A DNA stretch of 64,000 nucleotides from Icerya purchasi (lineage: Eukaryota; Arthropoda; Insecta; Hemiptera; Monophlebidae), in NCBI GenBank assembly GCA_039619475.1, contig CM077116.1, positions 172,823,863-172,887,862 of the forward strand, in the 5' to 3' direction. The notes under the pieces are model-generated. The model made no database searches. It saw nothing but the letters and a program-made list of their open reading frames with translations, and was not told the origin of the DNA. Within the stretch, counting starts at the first letter, position 1. Each line of letters opens with the position of its first letter. A program made the translations under genes and the position numbers. Shown here piece by piece: positions 1-12,790 of this stretch.

Positions 1-363
1 GATAGGGATGTGTAAGGTAACGAAGAACGTAACTAGAAACTAGTTCCAGCTCTATAATCGTTCGTCCCATTCTAGTCGGCAACATTTTTGCGTCACTTTG
101 TTACTTTTGTCACCTTCCTGTTACAGAAAGAGAAGAACCACTGTAACTAATAGAACTAACTGTAACTATGTAACTAGTATTGGAACCAAATGAACGAAAA
201 GAACGATTAACTACAAAATATTAACAGACGCCAATCAGAGGGAATTGCAGTGCAGATGATACCTTTTATCTTTATCACTCATACAGCTGGTATGTATTAC
301 TCACATTGCTTGCTCTGTTATTGGCCACAGTTCATTAGCTTATTAAAAGGCGATACATACATA

Positions 364-791
364 CAAGGCCGTGTCCACGGGGGGGGGGGGGGTAACCTAA
401 CCATGAGAATTGAAATAGTCATTATAAATACACAAAAATCTGAAAAAAATCACAAATTTAAAATAAATATTGATGCTTTTTTAGGATGTTCTTACCTACT
501 TTTAAAAGAAAAAAGAAAAAAATATGCTCCATATTTTTATGTACTTCATTAATATGTTATGCAAAATTTGTTATTACTAGTATAATTAATAACGTATGTA
601 ATTTTTATTAATGTTTATATACAGAGTAATTTATTTATGTGAATTATTAATATATAAATCAAAATTATGGAAATTATTAATAGTACGAATATTAGTGAAA
701 AATGTATTGTTATTTATAAAATAAATATGCAAAGAAAATTTTCACCCCCCCTCCCCCCACAACTCTTTCCAAAATTCTGGGTACGGGCCTG
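364..791. mobile_element. Non-autonomous hAT-like element (MITE)
   Basis: The 428-bp segment is bounded by imperfect terminal inverted repeats: CAAGGCCGTGTCCACG on the left, and a right end that reads CAGGCCCGTACCCAG in reverse complement. It is flanked by an exact 8-bp direct repeat, CATACATA (356-363 and 792-799). Eight-base duplications and CA-starting termini are typical of hAT transposons. The interior is AT-rich with a G-run and a C-run just inside the ends and no transposase coding. The flank is a simple CATA-like string, which weakens the duplication slightly. Confidence 0.7.
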
Positions 792-907
792 CATACATAA
801 TACAATCAGATGATGAATAAATCGACAATACTATTCTGCTGTAACTGGCTGGGAACGAAGTTCTTCAATTACAAATTTAGCTACAATAACTCAATAGTGT
901 ATGTGTT

Positions 908-1170
908 CATGGGCGTCGTCAGTGGGGGGAGGCAGCTACCCACCCCTGGAGCTTTGAAACTTTTTAATCAACTGGCCATGATGAGTATTCATAGGCGCGT
1001 AATCATAGACAATTTGCCAGAAACACACAAAAATTATATTTTAATTAAGATTTTATTCTTGTTTAATAAAATATTAATCCTTTACAACTTATAAATTTTA
1101 TTTTTCCTATAACTCATTTCCTCTTTCTATCATCTCCCACCCCCCGGATCATTGGCTGACGACACCCTTG
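908..1170. mobile_element. Non-autonomous hAT-like element (MITE)
   Basis: A 263-bp element with terminal inverted repeats CATGGGCGTCGTCAG and CTGACGACACCCTTG (two mismatches in 15). It is flanked by an exact 8-bp direct repeat TATGTGTT (900-907 and 1171-1178). Length, terminus form and duplication size fit a short hAT derivative. No coding sequence is present. It lies only 116 bases from the preceding hAT-like element but has different termini, so it is another family. Confidence 0.8.
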
Positions 1171-1376
1171 TATGTGTTTATATCTATAGTGATTAAACTG
1201 TCTTGTATGTGTGCATTATTATCAGCTGAAACAACGTTATTTATGTTCCAGTTAAATCTGCATATAAGCAGAGCACCTTACTCTTTATATATTGTGCAGT
1301 GTGTTGATGAGGATTGCGCATAGTTTACTGTGATGATAACGAGTGCCGCAACAAGTAACAACACTGCAGTTTTACA

Positions 1377-1923
1377 CAGGGCTTGAAAGCCAGCCGAAAG
1401 CCAAAAGCTAAAAGCTGAAAGCCAATCATTTTTAGATTTCATAAGCTTAATCCAAAAGCCATATTTAAATTTCCATAAGCTAAAAGCATAAAGCTTAAGC
1501 TATATTCAAAATTTAAACAGTTGAAAGCCGAAAGCTTAAGCTGTATTTCTAAAAAAGCTAAATTAAGCTTTATATTCGGCTTAAGCTTTTTTTTAAATTT
1601 CCTGATTTTGCATTTTTGACATAATTATTCGCGTAAGAAATTGTTTTTAGAAACTTTTATTTTTGTGCGTAAAAAAAAAAGTTGAAGTTTCAATAGTAAA
1701 GCTAAATAGTTTGATGCATAGTAATTAGTAAATGATTTTAATTAGCTTCCATTGAAATTCATTTTGTAAGCCGAAAGCTGAAAGCTTAAGCCGTATTTTA
1801 AATTTAGACAGCCAAAAGCCGAAAGCCTAAGCCATATTTCAAATTCAAACAGCTAAAAGCCGAAAGCTTAAACTGTATTTTTCAAGGACATAAGCCGTAT
1901 TATTATTCAGCTTTCAAGCCTTG
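1377..1923. mobile_element. Non-autonomous hAT-like element with internal AAAGCCGAAAGC repeats
   Basis: A 547-bp element with ends CAGGGCTTGAAAGC and GCTTTCAAGCCTTG and an exact 8-bp target duplication GTTTTACA (1369-1376 and 1924-1931). Inside, degenerate copies of AAAGCCGAAAGCTTAAGC recur in both halves and both orientations, like the subterminal transposase-binding repeats of hAT elements. No transposase is encoded. The exact duplication and intact ends suggest a relatively recent insertion. Confidence 0.88.
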
Positions 1924-1931
1924 GTTTTACA

Positions 1932-3679
1932 CTATCATTCCAAATCCATTACTTCATTTTATAATATTTGGATGTCTGTTTGTTACATTCCACTATTTTA
2001 TAATTTCTTCTCTGAACTATTTTCTTTTTGACTTGTTTCAAGAAATCAATTTAGGAATTTAGTTTAGTTTTTAGTTTAGTTTTAATAAATTTAGATTAAA
2101 ACAATTTGATTCAGCAACCGTAAGTAATAAAAATTATCTAAAACAAATTTTGATAAATCCTACCCAGTGCAATAACGGTTATTAGAATTGCGTGAAAATT
2201 TATTTATTATGCAATTTATAAAAATTTAATAGTTAAATTATGTTGATAATTTTTAAATTTAGACAGCGTATTCATTTTGAATGATTAATTAAAGTTTCAA
2301 AATATTAAGTTGAAACCACCTTCTATTGGCTCCGAATTGTTTTAGTTTTTTAACTATATTTAAATATAGTTCCATTTTGTATATAGAAGTTACTCTTTTT
2401 TTAAAAGTTTGTAATTTTGTAACTAAGTTCCATTACGTTCCTAATCACTAGGAACCTCTAACGTGAGTTCCAAAATATTTGGAACTTTACCCATCAGTAA
2501 TTTGGGTTTTTATTAAATTTTTGTAGTAATTCTGATATTGCAGCAGTTGGATCTCTTCTTATATAATTTTTTGATTTTGCTGACAAATCCAGTCAAACAC
2601 ATCACGGCCAGCTTCATCTGTAGTACAAACAATGAAGATACATACATCTTTGATTGGGCTTAAAAACTGTTGTATAAATTAACAAACAGTTAAATTTAAA
2701 TACATTTCTTGCTTATGTGCGTTGTATTTTTTTGTGTCGGTCTATATAATAATTTGTTATATCATCATTATATGTGATCCTAAGCAGCAATCGGCTTCAC
2801 TTTTGACGCTTGTAATCTAGAAGTAGCTGTTTTTATTATATTTAAACTGATCTTCACATATTTTTACAGGAAACATTAGCAAAGTATTCAGATCTATTTT
2901 AACCGAAAAAATATTCTTTATTTTCATTAGTTATGTAATTTCTGGTTTTTGAACACGTGGAATCAATATTATCTTCACTTGTAGACCATTCATCTCCTGA
3001 TTCACGTGAAACAGTACAATGTTTATTAATAACAAATTCACCGTCTTCTTTGTTAGATAATTCTACATCGAAATCAATAGATTTTCATACGTGTAATATT
3101 TTATTTTTAAAATTAGGATTGTTATGCCTAACACAGTTTGGTACACAATCATCGTCTATTCTATATTGTAAAAATAAAAAAATAAAAAATTAATTCCTAA
3201 ATTGATAGATGAAAAGTTAAAAATAGTTTTATAAAAAGTTTTTATAGATAGCTATATGTACTTGGTGTTGTTACATGCGTGGGACGGCAGTCATACATAA
3301 ATCATAAACAAATAACGATAAATAAATATTACGTTTGACAACTGAGCACATAATAATTAAAAAGTACTGGGAATATGTTTTAGATCACATTTATGAACCG
3401 TGATATATTATTAATGGTTCTGCAAACGTCCTAACATCAACGGAGGGTTATATATATGTATGTCAACTTCCATTATATATTTTACAATCATGTGTAATTT
3501 TGTATGCAATTTTATTTATAATTTAAAATATCTTGTACAGGTTTTATATTGGAATTTTATTTACGAAACATAATTATTTGTAATTATGCTCATTCGATCA
3601 CAAAGTAGGAAAATTACTGATTTTTATTCATTATATATATTTAAAATGCAACTAAACATTTGTTTAATTGCTCCATTAC
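1932..3679. other. AT-rich stretch without recognisable features
   Basis: I see no gene, exon with convincing splice sites, or element boundary here. The only longer open frame (2957-3193, +) is low-complexity and has no supporting signal. Confidence 0.5.
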
Positions 3680-3681
3680 TA

Positions 3682-3918
3682 CAGGGTGCGGCAGTATAAC
3701 TGTAACACTTTCTTTTTTAAAATGCGTCACTTCTTTTCTACTAAATTTTTTAAAGAAATAATAACAGAAAATCGAAATAAAACTGCAAGGGAAGAAGCAT
3801 ACATATTGCTAATGGGATCTAGAGTATGTATTTCGATTTTCTGTTATTATTTCTTTAAAAAATGTAGTAGAAAAAAAGTGGCGCATTTTAAAAAAGGAAG
3901 TTATGCTGTCGCACCCTG
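3682..3918. mobile_element. TA-flanked foldback MITE, Tc1/mariner type
   Basis: A 237-bp element that is almost entirely two inverted arms of about 98 bases around a short spacer. The arms begin CAGGGTGCGGCAGTATAAC and, in reverse complement, CAGGGTGCGACAGCATAAC. TA dinucleotides sit on both sides (3680-3681 and 3919-3920), matching the TA duplication of the Tc1/mariner superfamily. The arms can form a long hairpin. The open frame across it is a by-product of the palindrome, not a gene. Confidence 0.85.
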
Positions 3919-3920
3919 TA

Positions 3921-6900
3921 CTTAATAACATGTTATTAAAATTTGGTAGATATTAACGATCATGATAAAAGATAATTCACATTTAGAAAATAAAATCATT
4001 ACTATAACTTTTACGTAATTCACTATAAAGAAAAGTGTATTACATTATTAAGAAAGTGTTTTTATTTATGCTGTCATTATTCATTCGGTTTTTTCTAAAT
4101 CGTCTGCAAACATGCTTGGCACCATCCTTTTAGGAAATCTAACGCTTTGTTCTAAGTACGGATTGCGAATATCCTGCCCATCAACTAGTGAAAATATATA
4201 GAATATTGCGAATAATCTATAATCAATTGTTTATTTTAAAATAGCTTTTAATAAATTGAGGTTACAAAAATAATAGTTTTTGAAGTTTTCATTTCAAATT
4301 TTCGTACTTCAAATAATGTTCAAAGTAGCAGCGAAACAAATTGTCATGGATTTTTTACTAATCATAAGAATGGCATGAAATCCGAATACCCCTTGTATTA
4401 AATAAAGTCGTAGTTTTCAGTTGATTATTTTCACGGCTTTTAGCAATTTATCGATTAATCTTCACGTTTGTATCGATAATGTCATGAAATGTTTCGATAA
4501 TTCTTTTTTGCCGTTATCTTATTTCATATCAATAAGTAAAGGGGTTTTGTAAACAATGTTATACGTGTGTGTTGTTCGGTGTAATGAACTAGTAATGTGG
4601 TTTCGGCGGTAAGTTATTTACAAATTTTAAAATTCGATTATTATTATTTTTCTAATAATAAATGGACATTTTAATGACTATGTGTAATTTACAATGTTCT
4701 CAATTAAAATAGCTACTTTTTTTGCTGCCTTAAATTATTTCTAATGTACTTGCGTTCTTATTGGATGTTGCGAAATGTTTTCTTGTCAACAATAATTATT
4801 TTTTAAACGGTTGCGCGTAAATGAAATTAAAATTCCCGGTGATTTTTAATTTAATTTTTTGTTTTTTCTACTTTCACATGTTATATATCGATTTTATATT
4901 ATCGCAAATGTAGCTTTATTTACAATTTTATGCAATCTCTTTAGTTTTTATACATTCTGCAAATATTTGTTCGAACGTTGTTTATCTGATGTTATATAAT
5001 GTCTCTAAAATATTACCGAGAGGTCGTTGATGGATGATACACAAATCACTTTGATTTATTTACATATATCCATATGTGTTTTTCATTTTTTTTTCTTCTT
5101 CTTACAACATTGTTTAATCTTATTTATCTAAAATTGTTTTTGACCGTTATATATTCCTGTTTGTATACTTGTGTATTCAACGTTTCCGAGTTGTTATTTT
5201 TATTAAAAAATTTCTGTAAAGAATTATATTTGTATAAAGAATGTGTATTCATTTTCGAGTTATGTGTAAAATCTGGTAAGGGACTGTTGGTGCGGTAGGC
5301 AAAAGTGATTTATTCTCCGCATTTTATTTCAGGTGTACAAGTTAATCTGCGTTGATTTAGACCCCGAAAGCTATATTTTTTCTTATGAAACTTGATATTC
5401 CTGTTTCGTATGTATATATAAATATACATACATCAGTAGATCACATCGTATTTGTATGTAAACCAATACCGAAGCGTACGCCTATAATGAAGTTACTTAG
5501 TTATTAAGTTACAAACCTGTTTTTTTCGTATTTCATGGTTTTTTTTTCCCTTTTTTTTTTATTATTTTTGCGAATCGACCGTTTGTTTTTATAATTTCCT
5601 TAATATTGCTGACAAGATTCTGCTGAAACTATTCCACAAAGTATGTAAGTCAACTGGCGACTGTGAGACATATGTGTCTCCTATAAAAAATAAATTCTGT
5701 TGCCTAAATTTTACATTTAACCTAATCTAAATCCATTTGAAATTTAGTAAACTGGGGCAGTTCGTTTTTCGTTGTGTAAAAATTATAACAAAGGTTTTCC
5801 TTTTATTATGAACTTATTTATTTTCATTACATATGCTTGATTAGAGTTGTATTTCGCACAGAATTGATTACGTTTTCGTTTTTTCCGTTTCAATTAAACC
5901 GAAATGTTATGATTAATGATCATTGAAAATTAGTAACTGTTTTTCATAACATTTTTTTTTCCGTCTTACTTTTTGACGAGAATTTTTTTTTTAAATTTAA
6001 GAAGAAATTTATTTTAAAAACATTTTATAAACAAGAGTGATTATTGTAAAGGAAATTCATTATTTTTTTTTTTTAGTTATTTTTTCCCCGTGCTTAAACC
6101 TATAATTGTCTCAAAAATATTGTTAAAAAGTCAAATGAAAAATTTATTGGAAATTTTCGACTTTTACCGCTCCTAGAGGACGGAATGAATGATCTTCTCA
6201 AAGAACGTTAAATCATATTGTAAATCGGTTGTAGCGACGTCGGATTATAGAGACGAATATTGCTGGAGCGGGCAGAGAATTCCATAAAACTTTAACCTCT
6301 ATCGGTTATACCGACAAATCCGTTACTGCGGCCAAAATTTTGGTGCGCAGATAATTAATTATCGCTTATAGTAACCCGACGGCATAAAATTTAACATAAA
6401 AAGCATTTTGCAGATAAATTTAACGAAAAAAAAAAAGAAATTAAATAAAATAAAACTTTGTTCTACTTTTGTTGCTAATTAATATGTTAAATGCTTATTG
6501 TAAACTTTACGAAACTAATGAAATCCTTTTGTACAGGTATCATTATAAAGAGAATTAGAAAAAGGCTATAATATACATATGGTTATAATAAAAAATCGGA
6601 AATTACAAATTTCTTCAAAAATAAGGAAAAAGTGAACATTGATATTTAGGATTTATTTTTTCACAATTACAGTGGGGGGAGGGGATTGCCAGCCGAGGGC
6701 ATTACCCAGCATTACTGCACTTTCATGTATGAAGAAACAATTTGGTATTTGTGTTTTAGAATTTGATAAAAAAATATCTCTCTAGGTTGTGATTAGAAAT
6801 AAACGATTATTTGTTTAATCGCGTAAAAGATAAATTTTTATAGCGGAGAAACTCTTTCCGTAATAATAAATCTTAGACACTAAAAGTAGTGGTTTACTTG

Positions 6901-7452
6901 ATATCGGATGTAAGCCGGCCGTTATAAGGACCAACTTATTTATTGCACTGTGTCTACCACTTAGATTTTGTCAAAAGAAATCAAAAAAACTCAGGATTGA
7001 TTATGAAATTATTTTGGTGTTTTGGGCGGACGAAATTACGAACTCTAACGGTTCTGTAGACCCATCTGGATAGGCGGACATACATTTTGATCCATTCTGT
7101 TGAAAAGGATCACTACAAATAGAATTTTAGCGAAAGAGAGAACTTTGTTTAAAAAAAAAAAATCAGCTTTTCGGGGAGGTAAACAATTAATTATTTAACG
7201 ATTTTTCACAATTTAACGCATTAAACTTTTTAACAATTTTATACTCTACATACAATCGGTCTCAAACTAATCATTTTGTTTATCTGTTTGTGTCCCCCCT
7301 TTTTTTTTTTTTTTTTTTTGTATTGAGATTTAATTCGTTTGTATGTTTTAGTTTGATGTGTATGATGTTGTGAACTGTCTAGAATCGTGCGTAAAATAGA
7401 TCTTACCCGTCATTTTAACATCAGATTGCAGAAATTCCAAATGGCACGCAAT
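3921..7452. other. AT-rich non-coding stretch
   Basis: No convincing gene. A short ATG-led frame ending at a GTAAGT (4556-4608) is a very weak exon candidate. Around 6225-6330 there are several CGGTTATA-C-GAC-like motifs in both orientations, reminiscent of subterminal repeats of pogo-type elements, but no ends could be defined. Poly(T) runs occur near 6062 and 7303. Confidence 0.45.
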
Positions 7453-7713
7453 CATTGGCACATCCAAGAGGGATGCAACGGGGCTGCAGCCCCCCCCCCC
7501 CCAATAGAAAGAATAAACGGTCGCTGTTAATAATGACCAAATTTTAGAATTAATCAGCATGTCGGTAAATAACGGCTGCAATGAAATTTTAAGCAGAGGA
7601 GAGAAGTAAGAGATATATAGATTTACCAGACATGTTTGACCTCCGCCTTAACATTTTCTTATATATGCTACTTTTTCAGCTCCCCCCAATGACAAATCCT
7701 GGGTGCGCCAATG
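7453..7713. mobile_element. Non-autonomous hAT-like element (MITE)
   Basis: A 261-bp element. The left end reads CATTGGCACATCCAAGA and the right end, in reverse complement, CATTGGCGCACCCAGGA. The flanking 8-bp repeats are CACGCAAT (7445-7452) and TACGCAAT (7714-7721), 7 of 8 identical. A GGGCTGCAGCCC palindrome followed by a C-run lies near the left end. No transposase coding is visible; the minus-strand open frame inside has no protein signature. Confidence 0.7.
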
Positions 7714-8861
7714 TACGCAATGGTACGCGAGCATATTTGTTTGTTTTGTTTTGGTTTTTTTTTTATTTTTTCGAAATATGAAATTTGACTTAAAATTTTG
7801 AATAAAGAAGTAAAAGGAAAAGTATTGCGATGTTTTAGCAGATGTTACTAGTAACCGGTTGTTGATCTCTTTCTAAAGAAAGAAAATCAATGCACATTTG
7901 ACTAGTGTAGAATTATCTTGAATTTTTTTTCTGATTGTGAGGTTACGAGTATAAAGAACAAGATTTATATTTGCGCTTACTTCATCAGTGTAGTAGAATA
8001 AAGCCTTAACAATCGTGGTCGGCACGTTACAAAATTTCTATTTGAAAATGTTAAATGTCTACTTTTCTCTATAGACCGTGTAGCGACCGAAGCGGCAAAG
8101 AAATTTTATTGTTTTTAGCCGATTTATAAGAATTTCTCGAAATTCATTTTTAAAAAATGGAAAAAAAAGAAATTACCCCGTGTTATTTTTTCATAACACG
8201 TCTGAAATTGACTTAATGAAAATTTCTTAAAAATAAATTAAGAATAATACATACCGTAATCCCTTAAAGGTAGCCGGTAGGCTTTCTCAGGAAGTGTCAT
8301 TTGCAAAAAAAAAAAAAAGTCTTCTATAAGCGCTCGTTGCGATTTTAAGTAATCAAACATCATTTGATATAAAATATTTTTGAAATTTTTGCAGAACTAT
8401 AGACGGGGGATTTTATTTTGGATTGTCTTCTTTCGTCTAAGGAGTTTTTTTTTTTTTAGAAATACAAGGTCGCCATAAACCCGTAATAGTCATTCCACTT
8501 CTTCATTAACCGTATCTTTCAAATCTTCATTAATATAATATACGCTTAATTTTTCATTTTTCGTGAACGGGTGCAGCATCGATTCGCAGTCGTGAAAATT
8601 TGGAAGAAACTTTTTCCAACATGCTGCAGTAGTTGACTATTCTACTGTATTTTGACAGCATTCTTGTTATTAAATAGTGTCGGATACATTCCAGCAGCGA
8701 TTGACGGACCCTTCGCGATCTAATTACGACGTACATGTATTTAGCTAGAAAATACGAATAAAAATAATTTCCTTACTAGTTCTAAATTGTTCGACGGATT
8801 ATGGCGCTGTTACAAAAAACTGAAGAGGTCCATTAAAAATATTTTACTATTATAGATTAAG

Positions 8862-9235
8862 GTTTTTTTTTTTTTTTTTTTCACTGTACCGGCTTTAAGA
8901 GGCCATAAAGAGCGCCAGTGACTTCCACTTTAACCTACCAAATAAATCAGGCCAATCTCTCCAACGAGAGAATTAGGTCCGAGATACCATTTCTGCTGCG
9001 ATGATGTGCAAGGAAATATATAAAATCAGTATCCGGCCCCCATGGCGACAATATGCGACTTGTCATTAGGACTCTGGTTAAAAAATGTATTTCATATAGC
9101 ACCACCATGGCAACAAATGCACTCAAGCACAGCCCACATAGGAGTCCGGGTTGATATATATATATATATGAATCTTATAGCCCACGCTATGGTGACAGGT
9201 GCCGGTTACATAGAGTACTGGTAGAAGCTATTCCG
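8862..9235 (-). repeat. Possible poly(A)-tailed retroelement fragment
   Basis: A run of about 20 T on the + strand (about 8863-8881) is followed by a stretch that is clearly less AT-rich than its surroundings. Read on the minus strand this is a roughly 350-base sequence ending in poly(A), as for a SINE or the 3' end of a LINE. I could not find a tRNA-like promoter, a recognisable protein tail or a target duplication, so the class is open. Confidence 0.35.
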
Positions 9236-12200
9236 AGTAAAGGATTAACATTATTGTAACTACGATAAAGCAAGTATGTACCTTATGGAGGTAACGGTTT
9301 AAATATTTCTATATCACAGAATAATTTAAGTGATAAATGCTATTAAGTGACAGGCGTCACGACAACGTTTCCTCCTTTTAAGCGTTCGTCTTGGATTATC
9401 CGGAAGAGTGTTAATATATATTCTATTTTTGTTCGGGTTAGTATTTAATTTTAATTTTTTGGAAGAATCTTTGATACTGTTTGACGTGCACTGCTTTAAC
9501 ATATGGAATATCTAGATCATTATGTAAAGTAAAGTTAGAGACATACTTTGGAGCTGACGTGATTGTTTGAAGAATAAAATTGACTGTTACTTTCGGATCT
9601 GTGAGAGATTGTTTTTACTAGAGTTATAAGGATTTTAAATAATTTATTTAGCCCTGAAATATTTTTCGCTGCCATCTGAGGATGGACATGGTTCAATTTT
9701 TAAATATATCCGAGCCATCGTTCAGAATTTTGCGTTTCGTGAAAAATCGCCGGTCACTTACTAACAGATCGTTCTTTTTTTGTTTTTTTTTTTAAACGAA
9801 ATCCAGTAACTCGTTTATGCCGGGTTTTTCGTTTTTATTTATTCTGTCGCTTGTTGTGTAGGCTCTGCGGAATTTTTAAAATTCTTTCCTACCAACACCG
9901 CCGCTTTATAATTCGAAACTAGTCGAGGTTTTTATTTTAATTTATTTGTTACGTCTCCCCTTATTCATTTGCTTCTTAATCTTCTAGTGCCACGATCACC
10001 TTGCATGGATTGGACTATCTGACGTAATAAGTTCCGGTCTCTTGCTATTCTGAATAAATCCCCTTCGCTCTCTTAATTCCGGTCCACTTTTTGTTTCGTT
10101 TGCAGTTATGTTCAAATGCGTCGGCTAATTTTTACTGCTGCGAAATAAAATTTTAGTAGAATTAAAGAAACTAATGTCGGGATAAAATGGAGATGCGAGT
10201 TTTGCTGTTTTTGATGACTTGTGTTCTTCGCGATAAATTTGAACCGATTGTAACGGGATTGTTGTGTTGGATGTAATCTTTAGCGGTGAGTAAAATTTCA
10301 TCGAACCATCTAAAGTGCCCATAAAAACGAACGATGTCGATATTTTGACGCGCCAATTTTTTCCGTCTATACACTTTTTACAAGATGGCTGTTTATTCGG
10401 ATGATACCGAACCAACGAGCGTGTGGGGTCACCCTTGGCCTCCTTTTTTCCGTAAGTGTGCCTTTGTTTTATAACCGTGTGCAAAGAAAGCGGGGATTAA
10501 AGGCGATAGGAAATTTCTTATTTTGCGCTGAAGAGGAAATTGCGATTGTCCACTTATTTTCGGTGTAGGGCAGGAGGGAGGAGTATCTTCTTTTACAATA
10601 GAATTCTTCTCCAAGTATTCCCGGACGTACTTTCGAATTTTCGTAGGATCGTCCCCCGTTATTATGCAACGTTTGAAAATTGATTTTAATTGTGTTATCA
10701 ACAAATTTTGACCGAGATTAATTTACGGAATGAACGGCATCGTTGCCGCTTGCCTGCGAGTCTTTTATTATTTGTCATCTTTTCCGTTTCTCCCCCCCCC
10801 CCCCAATTGACGACGACCCCTTAGTATTTCTTCAAAAACTATTCGGGTTGCTTTTTACGGTTTGCGACTCTACTTTTCAGTCTCAGCGAGGAATATTTGG
10901 CAACACAGATGATGAGACTATTAATATTTCATTACAGAAATGTCGTAAGACGCGGTTATACAAAGTTAAGTTGTTTCTCGTGCCTCCTGTGAGGAAGAGC
11001 GCCGATCTCGATCAGACTGATTTTGTTTCGGTTTTCAAGGACCGATTGTTGAGGGGAAGGTTTGTAACTTAACTGACCTATAAGGGGAAAAATGGACGGT
11101 CAAATAAAGAATACTCTCTAAATAAGAAAAAGAAAATTATGATCTTCTGGCGTAGTTAAAAGAAAATGTTCTCTATTAAAGTAGTTACGATTCACGCGTC
11201 TGACGTACTGTCGCTCAGGCGAGCTGCTGACGCACAGCTGATTTCATTAGTACTATTGACGCAAACGGCTCGTTTGTTTTTGTGTGGACATACGCGGTGA
11301 CACTGATGGCTTGATTTTTGTAATTTAGTTATCACAATCACCGTAGGAAGAAAATTAAGAAGAAATTTTACTGGAATAATTTAAAGCACCGTGCTAGAGA
11401 AAGGTGCTTTTGATACACGTTTTAGTCATTAAGTAATTTCGAGAATTTTTCTGATGAAACAGTGTAAATACGTCTTTAGTTAGAAGATACGGAGAAGGAT
11501 TTTCAACTGAGAACATTTAGCCGTAACATTTGACAAAAAATACAAGTTTATATTTACCGATATTGGGACAGAAGTGATGGCGGACGTTTGAGAAAGGGAA
11601 TATAAGAAAACACTAAATGTTTCCTTCTGCTTGCAGTTCTAACGTTGTTTTCTAAGCTGCGTTATTATCGGCAACATGACGAAACCGTTTTGTTGACCAG
11701 TTTTAAAAATTTTCTGTTAGACTTTCAGCTACTTTCTTTTTCAAGCTCGAATAATTTCCGAAAATGCATTTGATTAAGCTAGACATTTCGTATTTAACCG
11801 GCCGATCACCGCAAAGCTGGAGACGACATTTGTTTTTGTAGCACGTTTGATTACGTAATTTGTTGAGAGATGGATTTTTATTGATTTAGAATGAACGTAA
11901 TTTCAGCGGCTCGAAATGTTGTGCCGTTTGATAGAAGCGGCAGTTTTGCTAACATTGACGGATTTTCTTCTGTAAGTGAATCGTTCGCAAAACATTTCAT
12001 CAGTGACACAAATAGTTTGGCGACAAAATGATCGCAGAATATTTTCCACTGACCGTGTATTAATTTCGGATTACGTTGCCGCTATCCATAAAAAAAAATG
12101 TATCGCACCTTTACGGGGGAAAAATTGATAGCGACAATATTGTAATATTTTTATTTTCTATTATTTTATGTGTTACATGATTTCGTAGAATTCATGAATA

Positions 12201-12393
12201 TTGTGTATTGTTGGTTTTTAAAATCTTGAACTATATTTATGTTGTGTATACATATGTGTATTTTTTTAATTGTTATTGTTCCTCAATAATTAACCTCGTT
12301 GTTATTAGAAATGGATTACTTTGAAAAGTAAAGAAAATAGAATGAAAAAAATGTTACATTATTCGAATGAAAATTTAAAAAATGTTTTTTTTA
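9236..12393. other. Non-coding or unrecognised; a few open frames
   Basis: This stretch is somewhat richer in GC than its neighbours. Open frames occur at 10743-11072 (+), 10125-10484 (-) and 10429-10704 (-), but none shows a domain, signal or splice context I recognise. At 11907-11971 a short + strand frame lies between TTTCAG and GTAAGT and is a weak exon candidate. Confidence 0.4.
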
Positions 12394-12790
12394 CAAAAAA
12401 TAAATACCGACTTCAAGGTTTATTATAAAAATTTAAAAATGCGCTAAAAAGTAAAAAAACATATATATCAGAATGATATAACTTAAGATGATATTATCGT
12501 GTAATTCTTATACAACATTAATACTTAGAGTAGGATTCATATTACATATTACAATAATCATTAAAAACTGCATTAAACGTTCATTAAATTATTCCTAGAT
12601 ATTGCAATATGAATTTGATGCCAACTCCAAAAAAAGTTAATTTTGTATAAGAATTGCGATATCACCTTTAAAAGAGTATATCACTCTGATATATATTTTT
12701 TATCGGGAGTAATTATTTTTTACTTTTTAGTGCACTTTTAAATTTTTATAATAAATCTTCAAGTATCGGTATTTATTTTTTGTAAAAAAC
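12394..12790. repeat. Long palindrome (foldback repeat), two arms of about 180 bp
   Basis: The left arm starts ACAAAAAATAAATACCGAC and runs to about 12570. The right arm, about 12600-12790, is its inverted copy with scattered mismatches, starting TACAAAAAATAAATACCG in reverse complement. One arm also occurs at 49722-49966. The palindrome is continuous with the dispersed repeat to its right, and the same order (in opposite orientation) is found at 49278-49966, so both belong to one element family. Confidence 0.85.

Noticed and set aside
3668..3925. An 85-codon + strand frame
   Set aside because: It coincides with the TA-flanked palindromic MITE and is explained by that.
4556..4608. ATG-led frame ending in a perfect GTAAGT
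   Set aside because: Only 17 codons and no acceptor partner or promoter feature; GTAAGT is expected by chance several times in 64 kb.
8554..8736. Minus-strand 60-codon frame with protein-like composition
   Set aside because: No domain, splice context or element boundary; too short to support alone.
11907..11971. Short frame between TTTCAG and GTAAGT
   Set aside because: Reads well but is only 65 bases with a poor pyrimidine tract; kept as a note and not called as an exon.
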